64,000 nucleotides of DNA from Amphibalanus amphitrite (lineage: Eukaryota > Arthropoda > Thecostraca > Balanomorpha > Balanidae), in contig NW_024882320.1 in assembly GCF_019059575.1 (NCBI RefSeq), forward strand, positions 124,001 to 188,000. The letters are read 5' to 3'. The notes beneath the pieces were generated by a model. That model did no database searches, was not told the origin of the DNA, and saw only the letters and a program-made list of their open reading frames with translations. Shown piece after piece: positions 53,581-64,000 of this stretch; position 1 is the stretch's first letter; the number at the start of each line of letters is the position of its first letter. A program made the position numbers and the translations under genes.

Positions 53581-56500
53581 ATGTCATTTTTGGAAGATTC
53601 ATTCATCATGTTCTTCTCACAGGTACAAACTCCAACAAATAGGTGGTACATGTATTATTGACAAATTAGATTGGGGGTAGGTACTCAATAATTTTACTGG
53701 TGGTGCCTACTCTAAACCACTGAAAAGGCATGGCTGAATCTGCACACATTTTAGCTTCAACATCAATATTTTAAGATGTCTCACTTGTTAGTTGTTATAT
53801 AGTGACTTTCAATGGGCTCATGCTGATTATAAGAAACATGCATAGTGATGTTATAAGTATGAATAAACTTCTAGTTGTGTGGTGAAACTGTTTTTGACAA
53901 ATGTTCTTTCCAGGCCATTTTCTTCTCTGGTGGCTGGGTGTTCTTCATCAAGATGCTGTTCAAGGATTATGAGATTCACCATGTTCTAGTGCAGCTCATA
54001 TTTGCCATCACGTTTGCTCTCTCATGTACCATGTTTGAGCTCATCATCTTTGAAATTCTAGGGTTTCTTGACTCCAGGCAAGTATTGTTATGTTGGAATC
54101 TGGGGCTGGTAGTGTAAGTTTGATATGATTGTTTAGTTCTGTGAAGTTGCAGTTTATGGCCATTGAATTGATAGCTGGCTTATTGCCCATTAGCAAAACT
54201 ATTAGAAAAGCATATCATTTTTCAGTGGTAGTTATTCTGTTTTGCTGGCTTTCAGTCTGACACTCTGTAACACAGCTGCATTATTCCTTTTTTACAGGTC
54301 TCGCTACTTTCATTGGCATCTGGATTTGTACTTGATGCTGTTTATGGTAGTTGGAGTCATCCCTTTCTACATTGCCTACTTTGTCATCTGCAACATTGGC
54401 AGAGGTGAGTATGAATGGCTATAATAATGACAGTGAGATCGTCTTTGGACAGGGTCAGTATTACTTTGACAGGATATCAGACAGCATCAAAAGAGATATT
54501 TGATGAGCAAGTACGAAACACTTTAACTTTTAAATATCAAGCAGTCTTCATTCACTGCTAAATAGTAAATACGGCTCATGAATTTAATCAGTTTTGTTTT
54601 GTCAGAGGCACTACTCAAATTATCTAAAATGTGATGAGTGTCTTACAATACCTAGTTACCCTATCTTCCCCACCGTGCGTCCCCGCCCCAATAACTGACC
54701 CTGCTCCCCCCGTCTCTCCGTCAGTTCCGCACCACCTGCAGCGGCCGCTGACAGTGCTCACCTGGCTGCTCTTCCTGTACGCCTTCTGGAAGGTCGGAGA
54801 CCCGTTCCCGCTACTCAGTCCACAGCACGGACTCTTCAGCATTGAGCACCTCATCAGCAGGGTCGGCGTGATCGGCGTCACCGTCATGTCCATGCTGTCA
54901 GGGTTCGGCGCCGTCAACTACCCCTACCAGTCCATGGCCATGTTCATGAGGTGAGTAGTGAACGGGCGATGAACAACGTCAGAGCACAGCGACGATGGTA
55001 CAGTGTTCGTGTCTGATCCGCTGTTTGGCTTTCATTTGCCATTTCCCATAAAATACCTATTGCTACCGGTTTCGGTCGATATCATTGCAAACATATCGGA
55101 ACTCTTGTAAATGATTGTCATGTAGGGATCCAGCGGTGTCGTTCACCATCTAGCGTTCCACCATAAATATGTCGTGCGCCGCTTTCTTACCTCTGGCCGT
55201 GTCTGACCATGTTGTATTTCGTACTCCGCCGTTACAGACAAGTAACTCCCGCCGACGTCCAATCACTCGAGCGTGAGCTCCTCAAACGCATGGACATAAT
55301 CGTAGCCAAGAAGCGGAAGCTGGCGCTGCTGCGGCGTGGCGGCGCGCAGCAGTCGTCTGCCGGGACGGGCCGACTGTGGGGCGTGCTGACCGGAGCCGCC
55401 TCGTCCGTGTGGAGCGGCGGACAGAGTCAGAGTCAGCTCAAACAGGAGATCGCCGCCATGGAGGTACGACGTCGGGCTCGGGATCGAGGAGGAAGGGTGG
55501 CGAGGGAGACTCGAGGGTTTTTCACCATAGGATAGTTGTGGAAAACGGTCTCGGTACACAGGAAGAGGAATAGGGATCCTGCAGGGAAAGTTCGGCACAG
55601 TCGATGTTGAATCCGGTATATTCACAGATTGTGTATGGTATTTGTATTTGACATGACAGTAGGTGCTAGAAGTAAATAAATGGGGAGCGGTTAAAAAATA
55701 ATGTCCTGTTCAGGAGTCCGATATTTCATGAAGTAGCTTTTACCGGTGGATTGTTCATTAGATGCAAGCTTCCCTGGCTAATCCCCGTCTGTGCTGCCAT
55801 AGGAGGTGGTTCGCCAGCTATTTCTGGAGGACGTGGACCAGCACTACATGCTGGAGAGGATCGAGTGGTCGAAAACGTGGAAAGGACGCTACTTCAACCT
55901 GCTCGGCTACTTCTTTTCAATGTACTGCTCCTGGAAAATATTCATCGTGAGTACTCTCTGGGGCGGATATTGCTACTCAATTTCTCATGTTTCCGAATTA
56001 ATGGATTTATGTGGTATCCATCTGTCGGTTAGCGTCTTCATTCAGACTTCTCTATTTGCACTCTGTGCTAGATTCTGTGACTGTCAATCGAATGAATTGT
56101 TTTTACATCACTGGGATCGACGCCTCTAAGCATACATAATCGTCATAACTGGGAATATGGTAGAAACTATAGAAACATGATGACATCATACCGTTTCTCC
56201 ATTCTCGGCAGTGTACGGTGAACATTGTTTTCGATCGAGTGGGTAAGATCGACCCAGTGACCAAGACGATGCACATAGTGGTCAACTGGCTGGGGTTCAA
56301 CATCGACGTCACCTTCTGGTCGCAGCAGATCTCGTTCTACGTGGTTGGCTGTATCGTGGTCACGTCCATCCGCGGTCTGCTGCTCACACTGACGAAGGTG
56401 GGTTCGGCCACGGGGGTAATGATCAAATTAAAAGACGATTACGTGTCTTGCTTATATTTACAAATAATCATCCGAATAAAAAAAATCCGAATGACCTCTG

Positions 56501-57150
56501 ATTTTTGTTGGTAAAGTGCTGATTTTTGTACCAAGTCTAACGGAGACACAACGCTGCGTCGTCATAGCCCGTATGGTCAATTGGGCTTTACGATTCGTGG
56601 TGTAGCGAGCTTACTGGATCGTAATGGTGTTTGTTCGCAGTTCTTCTATGCTGTGTCCAGTAGCAAGTCTTCAAATGTAATCGTGCTCGTCTTCTCTCAA
56701 ATAATGGTGAGTTAGGTGTATTCATCACCTCTTGGCATGGGGCACGCTGAAATTGATATGTTTATTATGAAATTAATATATTTATTTAAAGTAGCACGCT
56801 GAAATTAATATGTTCAGTTTCTGCGAGTCTGAGTATGCATATTTAATGAGCTGAACATTGAAGTTACATATTAGAGGGTAAACAGCAATGTCTCAAGTGT
56901 CTCAATTGCTCACGACCGCTCCCCTCCCCGCCAGGGCATGTACTTCATGTCGTCGGTGGTGCTGATGCGCATGAACATGCCGCTCGACTACCGGCGCATC
57001 ATCACTGACGTGCTGGGAGACCTGCAGTTCAGCTTCTACCACCGCTGGTGCGACGTCATATTCCTGGTGAGCGCGCTGACCAGCATCATGTTCATCTACT
57101 TGGCGCACAAACAGTCGGCAGAGCGAGACGCCGGGGAGCGCAGCCTGTAG
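53581..57150 (+). CDS. GPHR: Golgi pH regulator (GPHR/GPR89), complete, nine exons
   Basis: GPHR is a multi-pass Golgi membrane protein that acts as an anion channel for Golgi acidification. Exons: 53581-53622, 53914-54077, 54298-54404, 54725-54950, 55238-55463, 55803-55946, 56212-56397, 56641-56706, 56935-57150; 458 codons against about 455 in human. The start MSFLEDSFIMFFSQ aligns with the human N-terminus. Later blocks are LFKDYEIHHVLVQLIFAITF, SCTMFELIIFEILG, KVGDPFPLLSPQHGLFSIE, ISRVGVIGVTVMSMLSGFGA, NIVFDRVGKIDPVTK, VTSIRGLLLTLTKFFYAVSS, HRWCDVIFLVSAL and YLAHKQ. Intron 2 uses a GC donor (GCAAGT at 54078); the other introns are GT-AG. A leader exon ending near 53580 may follow an acceptor at 53520. 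Confidence 0.95.
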
Positions 57151-58234
57151 TGACGCGCCGCCGCAGTGGCGCCGTCTGCGGCCGGTCGGTAAATGAATAG
57201 TTGTATTTGCGGCCGCAGGATGACGTTACGGTCGGCGGTGACGGGCCACGGGCCGTGAATCTCTCGGTGAATGACTCGAGTGGCTGTGGAGCCGACGTTT
57301 CACGAAAGGGGAGGTGTCAACCAAAGTGTCTTGTTAGAAAACATGCTGTTAGGAAGAGCACCTAACGGCAGGACCGTATGATCGCAGAACAGTAACAAGT
57401 CGCTCAACGGCCTAATTATCCTTTTCCCGAGCTAATACTTTGCAGCAGTGCCATTCGATCTTGCCTGGATAATGCATAGTTGACCTATATTACACCCAAC
57501 TCTGCTACAACCTCTACCTAAATCCTGGTCGGCGTGGTTATTGTGTTTATCTCCTGGTTGTTTCGCAAACATTCCGACCGCAATCGATGTCGATGTTGCG
57601 TTATTTTGTCGTTCATTTTACGCTTGCTTTATTGCCTGGCGCACTTGTCACTGTCTTAGAACTCCTTTGCTTTGTATTAAGGGTACTACCACTTCTCTGT
57701 CCCAATTAGTTCTTTCAATGGTCATGAAATGTGTCATGTTGCTATCTCGGCACGCTTTATTATCAAATTCGATGTTCAAAACAATCTGGTCCATGGTGAG
57801 CCTCTATGTCTGTCTTGAACCCCTTGAAAATCATCATTTCCATTGAGTTGAATGCTCTCTGGGTAGGGTCAGTGCCCTTAGGTGCCTCGTGGTGGTATTA
57901 CGGTCATGCAGAATGCATGTTGTTGGTGACATGACTGGGTTATTTATTTTTATAGCCGCTCAATGGGGTTTTACATGATGTACAACGTTCCAGTGTATCC
58001 TGGTGCGAATATATGTGATATTTGCGGCTGCAGGTGCTGTTTTATTCGACTGGTGACGGATAGTTGGAAATCTGACTGCGGGAGGTTGGCGGGCCCGGGC
58101 GGGACGGTGTGGATTAGGGAGGGTCCTAGCTGAGCTAGTCCATGGAGGTTATGTCCTGCTGTCGAGCAAATGTGACAAGAGCCTCTGGAGTGGACCGTGA
58201 TGGCATTTAGAAATGTTTGAACTACTGTCATTGA
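57151..58234. other. GPHR 3' flank, no further gene
   Basis: This should include the GPHR 3' UTR. I did not find a convincing AATAAA close to the stop and see no other gene. Confidence 0.45.
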
Positions 58235-58769
58235 CTATAGTTCGTTTTTTTTTTTCAAAAGGACGCTGGCTCCAAGTTCCTTATCGAAGCTCTCACGTGA
58301 GTTTTGGCAGCTTCAGCGTCTGGCCAAGAATTTCTTACCGAAAAAATATTCGATTTCAAATTCTGCACGGTAAGTACCTGGAAATTGTGTCTTGAAAAAT
58401 TAGCATACTATGATGACGTCACTGGCGGCAGCAGGTACTCAATGTCCGTACGATGGGACAAAGTTTCGACGAATTTGGGGGAAACTTCGTTTTTCACTGT
58501 TGCCGAGGTTATAATCGAGTAAGCGGTTTCGTCCATGATAGTTATACGCTACATTGCAAAACAAGTTCGACAGCATTACGTCACCACTGTTCTCAAATCT
58601 GGTTCCAAAACGCACATATGGAAATTATCGGGAATAATTCACATGTTAAAATAAGGCGACGCTCGAGTTTCTGAAGTTCAGTTTTTGCTCGTTTTGCTCG
58701 CTAAAACGCGTGCTTTTTCGAAAAACATACTTGGAGCCAGAGTCCTTTTGAAAAAAAAACGAACTATAG
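58235..58769. mobile_element. 535-bp foldback MITE
   Basis: CTATAGTTCGTTTTTT with CAAAAGGACGCTGGCTCC at the left is mirrored by GGAGCCAGAGTCCTTTTG and AACGAACTATAG at the right. The arms are about 42 bp with one or two mismatches. The termini include TA, consistent with a Tc1/mariner-type insertion. Confidence 0.75.
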
Positions 58770-61700
58770 GTGGCAAACCTCATCAAGCACTATATGAAAA
58801 GTACAAACTGGTTTGCTTCAAAGTTAACACTTCTAAGCACGCCGTATTTAAAGTTACGAAAAATGTGCCGAGTGCTGGAAGCTATTTATCAATAACGAGA
58901 TGTCACAACTATGTTAAAAAAAAAAACAGTTAATCAACAGCTGGCTAGTATGAGTTGGGAGCAGGGTAAGCGCCCGTTTTTTGTTTCGCCGTTCAAGAAT
59001 GATGGCTACGGTTGCTCCTATCCGGGGTCGTTGCCCGAGTTTTACAGTGATCGTGTCCGTGGTCTTCCCTGCTGGATGATCCGGTAGTGCACAACCGCGC
59101 AGATCTGTGTTTAGTGCCGACCGCTGGCAGTTGCATGCACGCCTCACAGCTAAGTTAGTGGCCTTTTCGTCATCGAGAACACGTGCTGAATCGGAGTAGA
59201 CGGTGACCGTTGACGATAGTTGAAGCAATGCTGCTTTATTACTGAGTGAAGATCCTCTGAGACGGCTAGACTGGGTTCAAATTTAGGAATTTAGTCTGGT
59301 TTTACCTAAATGCTGGCTAAGTAATCAGTTTCCAACATATTTCACACACACGCAATGATCACGATTTTCGTACAAAGAGAATCCAGCACCGGGTGGTCAA
59401 ATCCTCTCATCCCCCCCCCCCCTGCGCTATTCCCGTCCGGTTTAATTGCCGGTCTCCCCTCCCGTCACCCCGGCGCCTTATCTCGGGCGGCCGTGCAGTC
59501 GGCTCGTCTCTGACGCCGCGGCCCTGGCTGCCCGTGATCCGCCTCTCCCCTGTGCCGTTATCAGAGGGACAGGCCGGTTGGATCCCACTCCGAGCCCTCT
59601 CGGTCGGCCGCTGAGACGGCAGAGGCAGCACGCCGACCGCCCCGGCGTCCGGCGAACTCCGACAGAGCGGATGGCGGCGGAGGTTTTGTGGACGTTTTTA
59701 GAGTTGTTTGGTGATTGGGTGTGTCGTGTGGACGGACACTGGACACTGGGATTGGTGGCGCTACGTGTGTGTGCGTAGAGTTTCCACTGTCTACGGACCG
59801 CGCGGCCTTGATTTGCTACTACAGATGTTGGTTGATTTGCATATCATATGCCCTTTAGCCACTTTGCCTCTCCGCTTAACCTATTCACGACCGTCCCCTC
59901 CTCTGTTCTGTGTTCTCCCCCTGCGGCCGGGTCCGTGCCGGCTGTCCGGGCGCGCTGTCTGACGCCGTGCTGTCTGCTCTGCTGTCTGGACGGGCTTTCC
60001 AAGGCGCGCTATGTAAAGCCGCCCTCATCAGCCGGCCGAATTGGGGAATTTCTTATCAAGAGTGAGAAAGAATGCCAGATAGGAATGCAAATGGAAATCC
60101 GATGCGCGGATGGGTCTGCCTGCAGAGCAATGTGTGCGACGGAGGCTGCAGGGCGGCGGCAAGCAGGCCTATTCGTAGTCCCTCCCAGCCCCGCCCCGCA
60201 CTCTCCACACCCCTCCCCTTCTCCTCCGCGCCCCGCTGACCCGAGAAAAATAGACGAGAACTTGTTATACGATAGCAGAAGTTTTTAAATGGCGCTGTAA
60301 AAAAAAACGACACAGTATCTTGTGAGAGATTTCCTTATCTCCGTAAGTTTGTAGTGGCACCCAAAGCTCAACGACTGCTCACGCCTCTTTTGACTCCGTG
60401 AATATGAACTCGGCATACAGTGCTGTTGAAAATTAGTTGGTTTGCTTATTATCTCCATGCATGTTGTTAGATCACCATTCTGGGCTGCGGAGTCGAGTGT
60501 GTTGAGCCGGCAACAGCACAGTTTTCTCAAGGAAAAGGCGGGTCCCTCCCCAAATCGAAATGTCCTCGCATACACCAGTCCCCTTCTCGAGTGGTATTGA
60601 TTTCAATGTCGGTACGCTCTGGAGCTGAAGACTCCCTGGGTTGAAATAATCGCGGAGGCGTATCAAACGAGATGGCGTCCATTCCGCGACAGGCGACTGG
60701 CACTAAAGCGGACGTCCCGTGCCCCGGGCCCCGGTCCGGCCGTCTGGACGAGGTCAGATGAGGCGCTCCACGCCCTGGAAGGAGTGAGGGACTTGATATG
60801 TGGTGAAAGGTGAAGGTCTTCTGTCGTAGATGATATAAGTGTGTGGGGATGACTGCGAGTTGTATAGATCGAAGGAATTGATGAGTGGAAAGGTTATGAT
60901 TAAATATTACCGTGTTAATTGATTCAATTGGCTTGAATTGGTTAAAGCTGCATTTTCCATGTGCCCTGAAGCACCTACGAATGGTTGGTTTTAATGTCCA
61001 CATAAGCGGTCACCGATCGAGTGTTCTTCCCCGCCATCGTGGTGTGACCCTGAGGGAGGAACAAGCCGACATTGAGCTTCGGTCAGCCGTTCGGTCAGAG
61101 TACCACCCCCTCTGCCCTCTCCAGCCGCCGGGGCAGCTAATATGTGCCCGCGCGGCGCGCCGACGCTCAATTAGTGTCATAGGCGCTCGCGCGGCGGAAG
61201 GGTGCCATCCGCCGGCTCCAATAACACATGGAGATGAACCCTGGGGCAGAGTGCCAGCTGCCTGGCTCCCGCGGACGACCGACCGACCGGCCACGGTGCC
61301 TGCGGGCGATGACGTCAGGTCTGCCAGGAAATGACGGTCAGGTCCACTCGAATATTCGATGACCGTGGTCGGGTTTGGTTGCATGATGTCAGGTCTGACG
61401 AGTGACGGTGATCAGGTCAGTGATGTCAGGCTCATTCGGTGACGTCAGGTCTCGTCTGCGACATCGGTTCCTGTTGGTAAGATTGGTCAGGCCTGAAAGC
61501 AATGTCAGGCTTGTTCGGTCAGGTCCACGTTGTTGAAAAGGCAAAAAGCGGCCGCAAGGTAACTACATAGCCGTTAGCTACATAGCACGTTAGCTACATA
61601 GCCGGAGTTTCTTCCTTTCTAGTTTTCAGTCTTGCGGTATGGACTGGCTGGACGACAGATCCTGTACGTGATGTCAGTGTGGTAGCGTGGGGTCAGTGCG

Positions 61701-64000
61701 GAGTGCAGTGACGTCTCGTGGTCCTCTCAGCGTCACAGGGTTCATAGTGCGATGGCTAAACTGTGTCAGTTGACTCCGACAGAGATACATGATGGTGGTA
61801 GGACTCCTTGTCCCGAAGGAGGCTCTTCATCAAATAGTGGAGACGTATGGGGTTTTGGTAGGCCTTGTAAGTGATAATGAGAAAGTGAGCTCATTCAATA
61901 AGGTCTCTACCTTTTTGCCGGTGGTATTACCTACACGTATCTGATCATTAGTTGGGATGGAACTTACCTAAACCGTCTCGTAGATATTAGAGGAAATCCG
62001 TATTGCATTCGGTCATGATGAGCAGCGTTCTTTCAATTCTTTGACTGGGCTTGACGATGAGCGCTCAGCAGTCAGCATCTTATCAACCTGCCGAGTTTCA
62101 CCGTAAGAGGTTTCACCAACGGAGAAAGTATGTCACCTCAACGCCGCTAGATGGCAGCAGCTGTAAGCGCCTGACCCGGTAGACTGTGCCGCAAGACACG
62201 CCTATCAAATTAAGCGACTCCGGTGTCGTAGAACTGCTAAAAGCTCGTCATCGACGCTCCACAATTCTAACAACGACATTGTATTGTGAACGCGTTCTGG
62301 AGAAATAAGAGGGCGATGAGTCTCCTCCGATCATTGACTCCACTCCAATGGCTCCCGGTTTCATTGAGCGCACCCTCGGTAAACTCCGAGGCGTCAGACC
62401 CTGACAGCGATGCCTCATCAGTTCAGTTTGATTCCCGACCGCCGGGCAGCTGAACATCCATTGCGTCCGCTGTCGGCCGGCGGGCAGCATGAATTCGTCA
62501 GCGGACGGGCGCGTCGAGCGGTGCCGACGGGCCGTCGACCGGCGCCCATTAATCCGGTGACGTGGTCTGTCGGGCCCGCCGCCGCCGCGGGGAGACTGCG
62601 ACGGAGCAGCGGCCGCCGCCCCCGCCCCCGCCGCGCGCCGCCGCCCAGAAGTGCCGATATATGACCGGCTAATGGTGTAATCTGCGGTAATCACTGTCTC
62701 CTTAAGGATGGCCGTCGACGCGCTCCCCGACGGCGCATCTTGGGTCGATCGTGTGCCGCTGGGAGGGCCGCTGGGCCACCGGCGTTCCTCTCCCGGCGTC
62801 TGGGGACACCAGAAGCCAGTTGAGGAGATGAGCATTAAGCGGGATTGGTAGATATGTATTTACAAGTAAACTTTATGGCCATGAATAATTACTCCTTTCT
62901 TCTAGCCGCTCCCTCATGGACAAACTAAAAGACTACTTTTTACTATTGCTACATTACACTCACCTTCATTAACCAATGCTCCAACGTCCGCGACTCCGCT
63001 GCTCCCACAATCACCTCCAGCCAGTCCTATTCACCATCCCGCCACCCTTTCCACGGCGGCGCCTCTCCGCCGCTGACCGGTGCGCCGTGCCGACGTACCG
63101 CCTCTCACGGCGCCTTTGTGTCGGCGACATTCAGGGCGGCTGATCCGGCAGCGCAGCCCTGCTGAGGCAGCTTCCTCCCACACCCCTCCTCTCCCCCTCT
63201 CCCCCACAGCCCGCCGGGAGGGCACCGTTCCTGACAAATAGCCGCCGGCGCTATTGCGGCTCGGTCGCGGCGCGCCAGGCGAGACGCGCAGTAATGGACT
63301 TGTGGCGTGCCGCCACTGAAATGCCTCCCATGAGCGCGCCCGCGGCCGGTGCCGCGAGTGGAATCAGTGAGCCAGCCTGGTTGGTCGGCAACAGGTAGCG
63401 TCCTTTGAGCCGAGAGAGCCGCGGGGCAAACTTATTCACAGTCACAGGACAGAGGCTGCAGTTCTATACTGACCAGTGTTTGTCCCTGCGCGGTAACATT
63501 TGGGTTGTCATGAACGCCGATGTTTTTTCTTCTGATTTTTGCAAGAGTACATCATTTTTTAAGGGTAACTCTATAAGAATGCATAAGAACCCCCTAAATT
63601 CATATTGTCAAAAACATTTCTTCAATGTTTTGAATTATATACAGTTTCAAAATTCAGTCACTCCAGGTTTATCCCCGACGCTGGTGTTTTGCGTGGTCTA
63701 TATTTTGTAGATACGTTCGAACTGAATCGGAGATGCGATGTCGTTTACGGATCAAAGCCATGATCAAAGACGTAACCAAGTCGTGTTCTATGCATCAAGA
63801 TCGGGGACATGTCTGCTATGTTTGGCAACGCCCGTCCAAACGTACCACTTGTTGACTTCACATGTCATATGCCAGTATACGGAGCATAACATGCACATCA
63901 CTTCTCCAAACCCATTTCAATCTATTCTCTGAACGCTTTCACTCTCTCGGTTTCGTTTCCGTCTGCCGTTGCCATTTCGTTTGATGGCGTCGGCAGCGTG
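58770..64000. other. No gene recognised
   Basis: This 5.2-kb stretch alternates GC-rich blocks (59400-60250, 61000-61330, 62400-62830, 63000-63420) with AT-richer parts. Long GC-driven ORFs exist on both strands but have low-complexity P/R/A/G composition and no recognised domain. Repeated TGACGTCA and GATGTCAGG motifs occur at 61305-61520, and GCTACATAGC repeats at 61563-61605. The strongly GC-rich islands could be promoter-like sequence of a gene beyond the window. Confidence 0.45.

Noticed and set aside
59407-60313. Overlapping GC-rich ORFs of 60-146 codons
   Set aside because: Low-complexity P/R/S composition on both strands and no domain; typical of GC-rich non-coding sequence.
61305-61520. 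Cluster of TGACGTCA/GATGTCAGG motifs as a CRE-type enhancer
   Set aside because: Motifs are short and imperfect, and no gene is recognised nearby, so function cannot be supported.
62248-62835. 195-codon minus-strand ORF
   Set aside because: It is driven by a (GCC)n-rich stretch with Ala/Gly runs; no domain recognised and no splice support.

Overview
The window looks like nuclear DNA of an arthropod, and I lean towards a crustacean such as a barnacle. The reasons are spliced genes with short exons, homologues of the insect septate-junction gene bark beetle/anakonda and of the Golgi pH regulator, a G/S/Y/P-repeat secreted protein of cuticle type, and a very dense load of DNA transposons. The species cannot be fixed from the sequence.

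Layout. 1-1384 is the 3' end of a non-LTR retrotransposon of L1/Tx1 type. It sits inside one LTR of a large minus-strand LTR element that occupies about 1385-11102 and has LTRs of about 4.2 kb around a 2.5 kb interior with no recognisable gag-pol. 11103-13593 holds no recognised gene. 13594-38647 (+) holds 30 exons, about 2,670 codons, of a bark/anakonda orthologue; its N-terminal exons lie outside what I could find. Its introns carry a hAT element with a nested MITE, a mariner-like element, a 29-bp palindrome flanked by 8-bp direct repeats, and a decayed P-like element that was itself hit by a Mutator-like element. 40385-42842 (+) is a four-exon selenoprotein W gene with an in-frame UGA read as selenocysteine and a good SECIS candidate at 43233-43290. 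44433-49860 (-) is a two-exon gene for a secreted GYSAPSS-repeat protein, broken near its 3' end by a 2.9-kb MULE with a 10-bp target duplication. 48321-52860 also contains two related AGGTCA-rich elements. 53581-57150 (+) is a complete nine-exon Golgi pH regulator gene (458 codons). 57151-64000 contains one foldback MITE and otherwise no gene I can support.

The genes do not form a pathway: one builds tricellular junctions, one is a small redox selenoprotein, one is a secreted structural protein and one is a Golgi channel. The unifying theme is layered transposition, whose order can be read from target-site duplications and nesting. All exon models are from manual reading of splice sites and reading phase; phases agree at every junction reported.
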